From NCBI GenBank assembly GCA_029255685.2, contig CM055319.2:19185247-19249246 (forward strand): a stretch of DNA of 64,000 nucleotides, given 5' to 3'. Both the position numbers and the translations under genes were made by a program. Source of the stretch: Silene conica. Taxonomy: Eukaryota > Streptophyta > Magnoliopsida > Caryophyllales > Caryophyllaceae. The notes beneath the pieces are model-generated. The model was given only the letters and a program-made list of their open reading frames with translations. It ran no database searches and was not told the origin of the DNA. Shown piece by piece: positions 1 to 11,715 of this stretch; the stretch's first letter is position 1; every line of letters begins with the position of its first letter.

Positions 1-1764
1 CACAGAGAATAAAAAAGGTAAACAAATGAATGGGAAGGAAGGAGTATTATACATCTCATTCAATGGTACCAAGAGCAATTATGCAAAACCAATCGCCTCA
101 TTATTAAGATGCAATTATCATTCCATAAAATGATAAAATATCCATATAATAAAAAGCATTTCTACAAAGAAAGAAATGTGGCTTCCACAAATTCCATCCA
201 ATAAGTAGTTGAAGAAAGGGAAGCGAGAGTAATTGAGAACGAAAAAAAATTGCAGTTGACAATTTGCGATGCAACAACCAAAACCAATAAGATACCCTCG
301 GCTCAAATGTTTGAGTTTCCCAATACACTTTGAAAAGCAGAATGAAAGCAACACTTTGTCCAATTAAATGTTTCCACAATGCAAGCAAATTCAAAATCCT
401 ACTCTGAGCTGTCTTAGTAAAATCTTACAGCAACATATAATAGGACTTGTACTTCATTATTGTTAAAAAAAGATGACAAATGGAAAATTTTCTACATGAT
501 TACCATTGTTAGTAAGCAATGTATCAATATGATACTATTTGCATGCAAATATTCGTGGTACATCATAATGAACTAAGCTACAAGAAATTACTGCAATCTC
601 ATTTATTGGTAGCATCAATTTACTGGCAAGATATCTCTCCAGTGATACAAATTATTGAGTAAGATGTTTTACAGAGAGTTATATAGACGATTTTTTTGTG
701 TTTAAAGAGCACAATTTGCAAACGACCAATAATGCATTAACAGGCTTCTACCACAATTCATATCTGCACATCTTGGTTTATACACACATATCTAGGTAAG
801 GCATTAGCCAAAATGCCTCGATGTGCCGTGTGCCATGGTTTAAAATCTCGTTCAAAAGTCTTGTATTGGCCGAGATTAATCAGTATGGGAGGCCGCCGAC
901 ACTTAGATGTCCGAGTTATAACTTGCACCGACAAAACTTGTAATGAAACTCACTAAAACATTGTATAATATTGACAAGATGAATTATTCTAACACAAATT
1001 CTCATTGAAGACGGGCCAATTCCGTCTCTTCAAAAAGACGGGCCAAATATCACCATTTTAAGGACAAATATGACCATGTGGAAGACTGCGACAACCGAGA
1101 CAAAGATAATTCCGTGACGCGTTACCGCAGCCAATGCCGTAATTTAAAACCATAGGTTGTGCCCTTGTATATAAGGCACACTACAATGCAGCAAGCCAAC
1201 AACTAGCAAGGCGCACTACCATGCATTTACCATATTTGTGTGCTTATTGTTCTTATATTATGCCTTTCTCTTGGCCACATTATCCATAACTTTTCCTCTA
1301 TACATGTTAGCCATATTTGAGATCTAAAATATGGTATTGTTGCATAGATTTTCATTTTCAAAATACAAATTTGTTTGCAAAGATAGTGGCCAGTAATAAA
1401 TAGGCACGCATCCTCACGTTTCCCCTTGGACCTCGATTCACCTCATACCTTTTAAAACAACTTAGATAAACACATTTTATTGAGTCTTTTGATTTATTTC
1501 ATCCTATTCCAAAGAGAGAAAGTAGCTACGAAGCCAGTAATATCCCCCAATAACAAGTTTTTGGAGGGGAAATGCATGAGTAGCTCACTATGTGACTTAA
1601 TATAATGTCATCTCAAACTTTCAGTTGCTTTCCAAAAGAAATAAGGTGTATTATGGAAAAAGGCGTATTACTAGAGCATTAGATCAAAAGAAGTGAGAAC
1701 TATTCAGAAAAATGCTAAGCTTCACACCCACACTATGACACAGTCAGACAGAGGAGTTGATCAG
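1..1764. other. AT-rich stretch without a supported gene
   Basis: No long open frame with coding character was seen on either strand. The only internal structure noticed is a possible small terminal-inverted-repeat insertion at 835-1153. The stretch lies 3' of the candidate minus-strand gene described further on and may include its downstream flank. Confidence 0.5.
835..1153. mobile_element. Possible small MITE-like insertion
   Basis: The two ends read ATGGTTTAAAAT and, on the opposite strand, ATGGTTTTAAAT, giving an imperfect 12-bp terminal inverted repeat about 320 bp apart. The interior is richer in GC than its flanks and carries two copies of GACGGGCCAA. A clean target-site duplication was not found, so this is a weak call. 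It has no coding capacity. Confidence 0.3.
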
Positions 1765-2029
1765 TTAATGTGAAACACTAAAATCTTCTAGTTGATGAGT
1801 GTCACTGCTCACTTGTTCCTTTGTCTTCTCGTTTGATAGTCCGGGCCTATTCTTGGGAATAAACTCAATTGTAACTTTGAACATTGACACAATCTTTTTC
1901 ATTGGTCTATCAGGATTATCACTAATTCGAGGAGATGAAAATGCTAGCGAATAGATCATAACTTCATAACCACAGTTGGCCATCAAGTCCAAGAACAAAG
2001 ATTGGTGATCAAAAAGCAGTTTTGCTTAA
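1765..2029 (-). CDS. Exon-like open frame, unrecognised product
   Basis: Reading right to left, an open frame of about 85 codons runs to a stop at 1765. Its composition is protein-like: hydrophobic core stretches such as FLDLMANCGYEVMIYSLAF, then a polar tail ending in SVSH. An in-frame stop sits just upstream of a possible AG acceptor, so it could be a terminal exon of a spliced minus-strand gene. I do not recognise the family. It may belong to the same gene as the exons at 3137-5825, but the joining is not established, because another in-frame stop already occurs at 3137. A pseudogene exon is an equal possibility. Confidence 0.25.
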
Positions 2030-3136
2030 TGACCAGCTAATCAACAATAATTTGCCACCTTTAAAATATTGCATTATTCCTTTCAAATAAAATATTACAT
2101 TTTTGCTTCAATTCTAACAGGTGGCCTGGAGAGACTACTATAAGGTATATATGACGTACATCACAGTTTCAAGATGGCTCCAACCTCCAAATTTGTATTT
2201 ATTTGGAAATTTTATAATTTTGTATGTGAATGAAGACATGTGAACAGTGTACATGCGCATCAAAGATCATGTGTAAAAGTGTCCTATCTAGCCCTTTCTT
2301 CCCAAGATAAGACATTGTCAAACATTATTTTAAGTCTACTGAGATATGCTTCTGGTGTCTACTTATTATTTTGCAATACGTGTTATAGCAAGCTCTACCA
2401 CACAATTCCAAGCCTTTGTTAATCTTTTAGAATGAGATTAATAATTATATATGATAGAAAAAGACCAGCATAAACTAAATTACAGTATGATTGAAGGCAC
2501 ACATTGGCTTGACATTATGCAAATGCCTTAATGGTTGTGATTAGGGAGACAATAAGGATTATAGTAACAGCAGTTTCAAAGAGCAGAGAATAATATATGA
2601 TTTAAATACTACAACTAATACTTGATTCGGTATTAGCTTTGTCTTAACTCTAGAGCTTGCTTATGTATGGTTTACTGCAATAAGCTACGACGGACAATAT
2701 TTTATAAAATGACTAGCTGAGGTGTAGGTATTAGGTAAATTAATCAAATAATGCCTAAGTTTATGTACTGTTATGAGCTGTTCAGTAGCTTCAACAATTG
2801 TTGATTTTTTGGGATTGTTGATTGTTGTCTAAGCAGAATTATTTAACAGCTTTAACAATTATATTATAGAGCTATATTGGGATATGAGATCCAAACAACC
2901 AATAGATTGTGTACAAGTTCATACCATTAAAAGCAATCCATGCACATTGTTTATTAGTATGTAGTCAGAAATATAATCTAATCCAATGAACTAATAGTAA
3001 AATGGGAATCAGCAATGACAGAAGCTTAGCCTACTAAAAAAATAGAGATGCAGAGGAAGACAAAATGTACTGACCGTTGAGAAGAACTGTCCTGATACTG
3101 AAGACTTGAAGGACACTCATTTGTCCACCTAGCCGG

Positions 3137-3225
3137 TTAAGACATGTGGATAGAATAGATTGGAGCATCAATGGTCCCATTGATGATTAAACTCGAGCCT
3201 TTTTCAATGCAGAACAGCTTAAAAC
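3137..3225 (-). CDS. Candidate exon of an unrecognised minus-strand gene
   Basis: The frame begins after a CTGCAG acceptor at 3226 and runs 29 codons plus two bases to a TAA at 3137-3139. It is in phase with the upstream candidate exon at 3509-3573, which ends one base into a codon. The encoded stretch contains FKLFCIEKGSSLIINGTIDA, which looks protein-like. A second frame across the same DNA is also open through a possible GT donor near 3071, so the true 3' structure is ambiguous. No known domain was recognised. Confidence 0.3.
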
Positions 3226-3508
3226 CTGCAGGATCAGATGGCATGCTCATTAGTCATTACACTTCTTAAACACTCTAATTATTTGACATTATCCCAAACT
3301 ACTCTATTGGTCAATTCAATGGAATTATCCCTTCTGTAATTCCGGAATCTATAATGTCTTTGTTACTACAACCTATGGTCTATCAAAATAACCTTCATCA
3401 TTTTTCATTTATCGTACCGGATCGTCAAACTCACCCGCTCCTCTAAATATTTATGTTAAAAACAAATGAGATGATTCCAAAGAATAGAATGAGCTAAAAT
3501 TTGGGTAC

Positions 3509-3573
3509 CTAAGCCAAATGACAGATGCACACTTTCTGACTGGTCTGGTTGAAGCTCTGGGCTGAGAATCCAG
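3509..3573 (-). CDS. Candidate 65-nt internal exon
   Basis: On the minus strand a TTTTTCAG acceptor directly precedes this segment and a GTACCC donor follows it. The frame that joins to 3137-3225 encodes WILSPELQPDQSESVHLSFG. Both splice sites and phase are compatible with the downstream piece. The exon or exons linking it to the start exon at 5721-5825 were not identified, so the gene model is incomplete. Confidence 0.3.
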
Positions 3574-5720
3574 CTGAAAAATACATCAAAGGAGGATTAA
3601 CGAACATGTTAAATGACAATGTAACTCTAGGAGAAGTTTATTAGCTTTTTCTTTTACAAGGCTTTATTTTACATTCTGTTAATTTGATAACTCCATTAGT
3701 AGTTAATTTGAACCTTAGCTTGAATGAAATAAACATTAACAAATTTGCACATAGAAGATAAGGATCTAAATTGTTTCCGCTCGAAACACATATGCAGACA
3801 AGTTTTGATGAAAGAATATTGTGGGTTTGCTCACCCATTCCCATCCCACCATCTAAAAAAGCAGCGCGTAAACTACACATAAATCCAACAATAATCATTT
3901 ATGCACTTTTCATTACTATATTTCCTCAAGAAACAGCTTCTTCCAAATCCGTTAACAGTACCTGACTGCAATTCCACAAATACTAGAAGCAGCCTTAACA
4001 TTGAATATACTAATCAGGCAATCATTGGTCTGTTATGCGGGTTGAGGGGAAAAACAAAAAAAGATAAAATCTCACCATACAATCAAAATAATATGTAGCT
4101 CCCTGAATTTGTAGTAAAATTATTAATACATCATTTATCAAAATTTGTCTTTGCTTCAACCAAATATGGCACACATAATTACCTTTCCGTAATCAAGAAG
4201 TTTACTTGATCAATTTTAAGACGTTAAACACACTTCTTTGTAAGGTAAGGAGCCACTAAACAAACTGTTAGTTCAATACTGAGAGAAAGGCAATGGGGAA
4301 AAAGTAAGTATAAACAAAAAGGAAAGCCATGCTTAATCACTATACGTTCTTCATAAAATGTCTCACTCGTGCAGAAGCGTAGAGAAATGTTGTGTGATGT
4401 TAATCCAGGCTATAAGTGCATCATGGTCATGAAACAGTTAAAGCTTCTAAGTTAGCTGGTTGTGCAAAAGCTGAAATCAGAATCAGAAAGCAATGCATTC
4501 ACTTCTTAAAAAGAATGCCTAAAACAGCCTTCAAAAGAGACAATAAGGTGCACGAGCTATGGCAAATCTTGTCACCAAAAATGTAACATTAATAAATCCA
4601 CATCATTGTAACCAGAAGCTTCTCCCTTGGATTTATCAACTTGTAAGTTTGTTCTGATTTATCCCTTTTAGTCTGGAACATTACATTTATCCAACCACCA
4701 TATTTAATAAACATAATCAAACCACCTGCTTCACCAAGAACACTTGGGCTTTAAAACTTGGCATATTATGCCAATTGTTTACTTGACAAGTTTACAGAAC
4801 ATAACTACATAACCAGCATTTCATTGGCAGACAGGATTTCCGAATAATGTTACAGCAGGATAGCTCGCCAAAGAAAAATAAAGAACAAGATAGTTGTGTG
4901 CCTAGTTGCTAACAACAGAGTGCGTTGCATTCAATCGTCAGTTTTGTAGCCATACTCATGTCTGATGAACCCTCAATGTTATATCTTTGTCCGAGAATTA
5001 GGAGTTCAACACGTCTCCTTGTAGTATGCTATGATGGAAAGGCTTGCATCACATAAGTAGTGGATGATATATGTAACTTTATGGATTTTTTCGATTTTTA
5101 ACCATTGTTTTATACATCTTTGCATTTCACTTTAAATAATCTCACTACTCTAGTTCATATATCTAATCAAATTTATGTTGTCAAGATGTGTGTGTACTCG
5201 TACCCGTATCCTCATTTTAGGTCAAAATCTACATACCTCAAAATTTGAATAATTGCGAATCCCGCAGTAGGAAACATAACTGTGTTTTAGCCTTCATTTT
5301 TCCGATAGTAATTACCCCCATCTCTTCTTGTTTTAGCCTTCATTTCTCCGATAATATTAACCCCCATCCCATGCGAACCTCAGAGAACAGCGTGGTTAGA
5401 TGGATTACAAACTTACAGGTTTTGTATAATGACTATGAATTGGCCATCCATGTTCACACTTGAATAAAATAGTAAAATTGAGAAAGCGGGGTTAAGCTTA
5501 GCATTCAACGATGAGATCACATAATACCAAACGGAAGCCACATAAGACCGAAAATAGAGCCTAATCATAGAAGGTGTTACATCATTCAATCACTAAAAGC
5601 AGAAAGATAGATACAAATACAATGTAATTTGGTATAATCTTGCATCAACTATCACATCACATACCACCAACAACAAGGTTAAATTAACATAAATACAAGT
5701 AAACTACATTTTAAAATTAC
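3574..5720. other. Presumed intronic or intergenic AT-rich DNA
   Basis: No coding segment could be supported here on either strand. If the minus-strand gene with exons at 5721-5860 and 3509-3573 is real, this is intron sequence with one or more exons I could not find. Two near-identical segments around 5285-5350 (GTTTTAGCCTTCATTTYTCCGAT) form a short local duplication. Confidence 0.4.
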
Positions 5721-5825
5721 CTTATTTGACTGAAATTCCTGATTAACCAAACCTTTCAAATACGTGTCATTCGCAAATCGTAACATTCCACAATTCTCCC
5801 GATTAATAAACTCAATCAAAATCAT
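5721..5825 (-). CDS. Candidate first coding exon, unrecognised gene
   Basis: A CAG acceptor precedes position 5860 and a GTAATT donor follows 5721 on the minus strand. The ATG at 5825 opens a frame of exactly 35 codons ending in phase 0. The start reads MILIEFINRENCGMLRFAND, which has a balanced protein-like composition. The upstream segment 5826-5860 would be leader. Together with the leader exon at 5950-6190 this has the layout of a normal plant gene with a leader intron. The product is not recognised. Confidence 0.4.
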
Positions 5826-5949
5826 ATTATGCTAATTCAATCCACAACGCCGGAATCGAACTGAAAAATTATTATAAAAAACAATGATTATGATATTAAT
5901 GAAACTTATATCAAGCAAAAATTAATTGAAGAACGATTAAGGAACAAAC

Positions 5950-6190
5950 CTTGAATTTCGCAAAGTTCGAACGATTGAGGTAAATGCGAAATTGAGAGGT
6001 GAATTGAAGATAACAAGCGTGGAATTTCGTCGGAAAATTAGCTAGATTGAAATTTACGAGATGCGTGTAGCTTTGAATTAATAGCGTGTAAGATCATAAA
6101 AATTGAAAGAGCGACAAAATTAGGTTTTTGGCGATGATTATGAAATTTCTCCAGAATTTGGGATACGACTTACGAGAGGGGAAAATGGCG
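5950..6190 (-). promoter_or_regulatory. Probable 5' leader exon and promoter side of the unrecognised gene
   Basis: On the minus strand a non-coding segment ends at a good donor, AAATTCAAG followed by GTTTGT, at 5950/5949. The segment is rich in short ATG-poor coding-like text and is followed about 90 nt later by the candidate start exon. No clear TATA box was identified, so the transcription start near 6190 is only an estimate. Confidence 0.35.
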
Positions 6191-6439
6191 GGAAGACAAT
6201 CGGCTGTAGACAACTAGACGTGGGTTAATGGGTTTGCATTGTGACCCGCTTCGAATTCATTTAGCTCTGATTTTTAGTCCTTGTTTTTTTAAGTTTTGGT
6301 TTTCGATCTATTTTGGTCCTAATCAATGAAATTCAATCCCAATTGAATGCACCTCGAAATTTAGGTAATTTTTGAATAATTTTCAAAATTTTATAGTGGT
6401 CAAATATTTTAGCGTCAAAATATCATTATAAATTTAATA

Positions 6440-7177
6440 GGGACGTACTTTTTTACATACAAATTTTACTCATTTACATACAGTTTTTACAATTTTACCC
6501 TTGTCAGTTTTTCCAATCACATGCCCAATTAAGTTCTTTCTCCCTTTCCTTCTCTCTCATCACCACTAACACCACCTTTATTTAACACCTCCGATCAGTT
6601 CTTTCTCCCTTTCCTTCTCTCTCATCACCACTAACACCACCTTTTATTTAACACCTCCGATCAGTTAAATCGTCTGACGACCTCGAAATTAGCCTTTTTT
6701 TTAGACGTATTCTACGCACGATAATAAGCCGTCAACCAATCTATCCTATGCAATTTTTTAAGAAACAAACCAGATCTAAATAGCAAATACTACGGCCTAA
6801 TGAATTTTGGTGATCTTCCATCAATGAATTATTAGATATGAATACAAGTTGTCTTCCATGAATGAAATCCTGTATAAGATGTGCGTCAATTTTTCTATGA
6901 CGGCTAGTTCACAGATTTTAGGGTTATTTTGTTGCTTGTCTACCGTAATTTGGGTTTTGTTAATTAGTAAAAATTTTCTACGACGGTTAATTATTTCACC
7001 AATTAAAGAATTACAATCCATTTTCCAATTTTTTAAATCAATAAGATTAGATTCGATTAGAGAGAAAAAAAAGTTATCTAAGACTTAAATTGTGTAGTTT
7101 TGAAAAGGGTATGATAAGGAAAATTAATGACAAAGTGTATGTGAAAAAGTAAAGTCTGTATGTGAAAAAGTAATTCC
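6440..7177. mobile_element. MITE-like element, copy 1 (738 bp)
   Basis: The ends are inverted copies: GGGACGTACTTTTTTACATAC on the left and, reverse-complemented, GGAATTACTTTTTCACATAC on the right. Just inside each end the CACATAC motif recurs as a subterminal direct repeat. A TA dinucleotide flanks both ends, which may be the target duplication. It has no transposase. A second copy of nearly the same length lies at 7350-8090. The superfamily is not assigned. Confidence 0.6.
6533..6665. repeat. Tandem duplication of a 65-bp unit
   Basis: A CT-rich unit beginning GTTCTTTCTCCCTTTCC and ending in CACCTCCGATCA occurs twice in tandem, with starts 65 bp apart and one extra T in the second copy. 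It lies inside the first MITE-like element and is not seen in the second copy, so it arose after the two copies separated. Confidence 0.8.
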
Positions 7178-7349
7178 TATTTAATATTGATTGTTATTTA
7201 TGTTAAACATACTTCAATCGACTAGTTTATTTGATTTAATGAATTTTTAAAATTTTAATTATCATATATTTAAAAAATAAAAAATCATAAATCCTATCCA
7301 ACGCCTACACCAAAAAACGGGTTTGGTTCGGTCCTGAACAAAAAATTTT

Positions 7350-8090
7350 GGGACTTGCTTTTTCAAATACGGATTTTACTTTTCACATACAATTTTTACC
7401 ACACTACTCTTGTCATTTCTTTATCATTACTCCATTAATTTTATTTTTCTCTCTACCTAGCTTCATCCTCTTAACAACTACTCCGTCACCGCCACTCCGT
7501 CGTCAATTCCGTTCACCGTCAACATATCACGGCCGTCCAAACCGCCGCCCCTCCCCTGCGCCGACAACCAACCGCCCCGACCCTCCCCCACCCCGCCGCG
7601 CACTCCCTCCCCCCTGCCGCGCACTCCCTCTCCTGCGTTGCACTCCCTCGGCCGCCCCCTAGCTCCCCCTGCGTCGTACCTCCGTCTGCTTCCCCCTCCC
7701 CCTGTCGCGCCCTTCCTCCCCTGCGCCGCACCTCCGTCAACCCTTCCCCGCATCTCCTCCACAAGTTGCTATTTCCATTTTTTTACTTTTTTTTCAATTG
7801 TTTTTTTAAATTAATTAACTTTTGCTACTTTTCTCAATTTCCTTTTCTTTAATTAATTATTTTTTTCCTACTTTTTTTCAATCAATTTTCTTTTTCTTTT
7901 TCTTAATTAATTTCTTTTTTTCTTAATTAGTTTGTTTTTGGTTTTTTTTCTTAATCATTAGTAATTGATTTAATTTGTTGTTTTGTTGGTTTAGGAAAGA
8001 GTGTTCATGTTTAAGAAAAGGGTAGAAGATAGAAATTTTATAAAAAATGTATGTGAAAGAGTAAAATCCGTATGTGAAAAAAGTAATTCC
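7350..8090. mobile_element. MITE-like element, copy 2 (741 bp)
   Basis: Ends match those of the 6440-7177 element: GGGACTTGCTTTTTCAAATAC on the left and GGAATTACTTTTTTCACATAC (reverse complement) on the right. Length is 741 bp against 738 bp. The centre at about 7478-7760 is extremely C-rich and gives spurious proline- or glycine-rich open frames in several registers. T-rich tracts follow. No transposase frame is present. Confidence 0.55.
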
Positions 8091-8496
8091 GAACTTTTAA
8101 GGCTCCGTTTACGGTCCGCAAAATTCCCTTTTTTCAGGCGTTAGTCTGGTACTGTTTTGGACCGATCGATACTCACCCCTGTTCATGTGTGTGAACGGTG
8201 AAGTGCATGCACCTAACAAATGAGTCGAAAAATTAAACTTCAAAAAACTAAACGGAAGGTCATAGGAATGAGCGTGGTGGGATCTAAATCAATTAGAGGA
8301 TTATACAACAAGATGTATACATCTGCTAGTATAGATTTCGAGCTTTATGACAAATAATTTGAGTCTATACATATATTTTACGAGCTTTATTGAAAAGAAT
8401 TTGAACGTCTTTATAAAAAAAATTGTAAATCAAAACATTATATTGAAACTCAAAAATAATAGATATAAAACCCAAATATTTTAATTTTAACACTAA
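8091..8496. other. Intergenic, nothing recognised
   Basis: AT-rich sequence without a supported gene. A 12-bp palindrome GATGTATACATC followed by TGCTAGTA near 8302-8320 vaguely resembles a Helitron 3' end, but the stem is AT-rich and no 5' partner was found. Confidence 0.5.
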
Positions 8497-8718
8497 TGCT
8501 ACGAGATATTGGGATATGTCGAGATATCGACATACCCACAATTAAGAAATACGGTATCGTAATATATCGTATAGAATATTATTATGATTTTCTAGAATAA
8601 TTTATATTTGCTAGCGATATTATCTGATCTTCGGTAGTATTATATAAATACCGCAATTGTAATAGTTAAGGACACGAACAAACAATATATACGATTCTAT
8701 CTATCTCTATTTCTAATA
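8497..8718 (+). repeat. TRIM1 5' LTR
   Basis: 222 bp, beginning TGCTACGAGATATTGGG and ending TTTCTAATA. It is repeated at 14239-14468. The terminal dinucleotides are TG and TA. Confidence 0.9.
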
Positions 8719-8730
8719 TGGTATCAGAGC
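8719..8730 (+). other. TRIM1 primer-binding site (tRNA-iMet)
   Basis: TGGTATCAGAGC directly abuts the 5' LTR. This is the standard plant copia/TRIM primer site, complementary to the 3' end of initiator tRNA-Met. Confidence 0.9.
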
Positions 8731-8775
8731 CTCACACTCTTGAGGCCTAAACTAAAAGAAAACTTCCGCTGCCTT

Positions 8776-8812
8776 GCCGGTAGGTTAATAATGTCATAAG
8801 AAACCTACCGGC
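8776..8812 (+). other. TRIM1 post-PBS stem-loop
   Basis: GCCGGTAGGTT at 8776-8786 is perfectly complementary to AACCTACCGGC at 8802-8812, giving an 11-bp stem and a 15-nt loop. It lies 46 nt after the primer site. A similar hairpin occurs at the equivalent place in TRIM2. A role in RNA packaging or dimerisation is inference. Confidence 0.75.
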
Positions 8813-10319
8813 GGGATTTCGTTATTTAGTATTTCGTATAAAAAAAGAAAAATAAAAAAAAAAACAAAAAAAGGAAAAGAAAAATGTAACGTACTAATTA
8901 GAAAAGAAAAAGGAAAAAAATTGTTGGTCTTCTTGTTCCATTAGTGTAACACCCCGTATTTTATAATAATATTTTATTATGAAAGTATTTTATTTAATTA
9001 ATTATTTTGAAGTTTAATAATATATTTTGGAAATCTATATTTATAACCTCCGTCCTATATTTTATTATTTCTCGTTTTGATCTACTTTTGGATGGGTTAA
9101 AACGTCCGTGCAATAATTAATTATTTTAACTTAATATTTACTTTTCTATTTCAAGTTCTCCTTACGTTTTAGTATGACTCAATCAGATTTGTAATCAGAT
9201 AATCCATTGTATGAGCTAATGGACCAAAAGCCCATTTGTAACACCCCCATTTATTTAAGAGCCTTTAGCAAGACATTCTCAAATAAATAGAGCTGTTACC
9301 ATCTCGGAATGTCCGAGGTAGTGAATAACAAATTAAACAAACCAAAGTACTTATATAAAACTGATAAAATTTAAACTTTTGGTTATTACAGTTACTACAT
9401 AACGGAAAAGAAAATACAACTGATGACTTCTCTAGATATGATCTAATTCTAATTAGGTCCACGCCATGTCTCTCTCCTTGCCCAAGCTCCTAGTCCATCT
9501 GTCTCTGACCTGTAGAATCTACTCCCCATTCCGGATCATCGTAGGTGTACACGAATACACTGTCAACCTCGCGGTTGAGTAGGGTAACACAATAATAAAT
9601 AATGCAACAAAGGTGATATGCAAATGTCATGATATGCTCGAGCTCAATCTCATTCTCAATCTCAAACCCGTGACTCCCAGCCATACCGAACCTCCCGGCA
9701 GACTATACTCGGCCGTCGCCGAACACCAGCATAACAGCTGAGGTCACCAGGTCTAGTCCTGCAGAACTAGCCTGGGCCCAATAATATCTCATCAATAATA
9801 TCTCATCATCTCAAATCCGTATCCAATGCATATGCCATGCTTATGAATGCAATATTAATATAAACAATTACCAAATATCATTCTCATGTAAATCATGCTC
9901 AACATCCAATATATACAATTCAACACCCATTCATAACACATCATAGAGTATAGTACCAGTGTATCCTACCTGGATAGCAATATAATCCAATCATGCAGCT
10001 AACATCCAATCAGTAGCTTCACCCATCACATACTCAACACCTAATACAATAATATACTTAATTACTAACTAATATAATTACGCAACCAACATAATATATC
10101 AATCATCCCAATTAATTACTCAAATATTATATTACGCATAACGAGACCGTATAAAACATGACTACTTCAATTAACTTAAACAACTTGTCCTTATTACTCT
10201 TATAACCAACTTCAATTAAATAACGAACATTGAAAACAGAAACGAATTATTGATAACCGTCACAATCTTGTATAAAAATTTACTTCACAACTTATATAAT
10301 TAACTATCGTAAGCAACAT

Positions 10320-10450
10320 TTTACTAATAATAACAATAACAACAATATAACCAATAATAACAACAATACTAATAACAACCCCTAGCAAAATTAGTAATAA
10401 TAATAACATATAATAATAATAAGAATAAATAATAATAGAATGAATAATAC

Positions 10451-10490
<40 letters not shown>

Positions 10491-10538
10491 ACTACGGTCA
10501 AAACAACATCAAACACTAATAATAATAATAATATAATA

Positions 10539-10570
<32 letters not shown>

Positions 10571-10600
10571 TTGATAATAATATTGATAATGACAAAAATG
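10320..10600. repeat. AAT/ATA trinucleotide microsatellite region
   Basis: Imperfect runs of AAT/ATA trinucleotides, the densest at about 10450-10490 and 10520-10590, inside solo LTR B. They create a meaningless poly-tyrosine/leucine open frame on the minus strand. Confidence 0.9.
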
Positions 10601-11425
10601 ATAAAGATGACAATCAGAAAAGGACAAACCCCACCTCACGCTTTCTATGACACAAAACAGCCAAAAAGAACGCAACAAAAACGTATCGTACCCACCAGAC
10701 CACTACAACGAACACCCTAACAAACAGTCCCCTCGGCACCAACCGCTACCCCTGGCCTCCCCACAGGCACCACCAGGCTCGCCACTGAGCCACGGTGGTC
10801 CCTGGAAGGAGGTCAGTGGCCATTATAAGCCACCCACGACGCCAAAACCCGTGTACAAACCCAGCAACACCAGTTACTTTTCCGTTTGCTCCTACAACCA
10901 CCCTGGACAAAACCCCCTGTACCGGCGGCATTCACCACCACGACCCACTGTTGTAACCACCTTTCAACTCCCCGGACAACCACCAGTAAAACACCCTTAC
11001 TGCCCAAAACATTCGTGCATAAGAACACCCTCGAAATCCTACCCAAAACCGCACGAAAAACATTCTGTTTTGACAAACCATTTTACAGCCTCTGACCTTG
11101 CGACAAAACACTACAATCGACGGTCAACGGTGGTCAAAGACATCATACTTACGGTCAAGACACGATCAGTACACATCATAGATTAATACTACAGAGATTC
11201 CAGGCATTATAAACATGATCATACTACTAAAATTACATTCGAAAACAGCAGAAAAATAACGAAACAGAGAAGTGTTTGCGTGTACCAGTTTTCAAAGGCA
11301 AAACGAACCACCCTAAACAACCCAAAACCACCAGACGGTCCCTCCTCCTTGAACTCTGATGTGACGGCTGGATGTGGGTGTGAGAGAGAGTGACGTTGTA
11401 GTTTAGGGTTAGGGTTAGGAGAGTG

Positions 11426-11432
11426 TTTTATA
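11426..11432 (-). promoter_or_regulatory. TATA box of solo LTR B
   Basis: On the minus strand CCCTTATAAAACACTC is followed within about 10-30 nt by CCTAACCCTAACCCTAAAC, a telo-box-like repeat in the expected transcription-start region. Position within the LTR fits a U3/R boundary. Confidence 0.55.
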
Positions 11433-11707
11433 AGGGCTGGCAGATAGATTATGTTGGGGTGTGAGTATGGGTTTTTGCGTGAATGGTGATGACGAGTTGG
11501 GCCTTTGCAGCCTTGTCACGCATCCCAAGGCCCTAGAACACATATCGATTACAAATACACATACTCGACTCTTTACTAACCCATGTAACCCGTAAGTAGT
11601 TATCGATTACGGACGCTTAACTAATCATAAACACGTTGACATAACAATTAGATATTTAGAATAAAACGTAATAAAATACGGGGTATTACACCATTAGTTA
11701 ATCTCCT

Positions 11708-11715
11708 TATAAATA
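11708..11715 (+). promoter_or_regulatory. TATA box of solo LTR A
   Basis: CCTTATAAATAGATT is followed by a CT-rich segment beginning about 35-60 nt downstream, as expected for a plant retrotransposon U3/R boundary in plus orientation. Confidence 0.55.

Larger units (their letters stand above)
9237..11690 (-). mobile_element. Solo LTR B, inserted in solo LTR A
   Basis: Its plus-strand ends are TGTAACACCCCC and GGGTATTACA, flanked by the direct 5-bp repeat CCATT (9232-9236 and 11691-11695). Length is 2454 bp. On the minus strand it starts TGTAATACCCCG, and a TATA box lies at 11426-11432, so it is minus-oriented. The open frames at 10391-11186 are low-complexity or chance frames. Removing it and one CCATT copy restores a continuous LTR A sequence. 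Confidence 0.8.

Noticed and set aside
7348..7764. Proline-, arginine- or glycine-rich open frames on both strands
   Set aside because: All are readings of one C-rich low-complexity block inside a MITE-like element.
10391..10678. Poly-tyrosine/leucine open frame on the minus strand
   Set aside because: It is a translated AAT/ATA microsatellite.
8938..11697. A 2.7-kb terminal-inverted-repeat element at 8945-11690 with 7-bp duplication CCATTAG
   Set aside because: Explained better by two LTRs: A at 8945-13966 with ATTAG duplicated, and B at 9237-11690 with CCATT duplicated. The 7-bp match is the overlap of the two.
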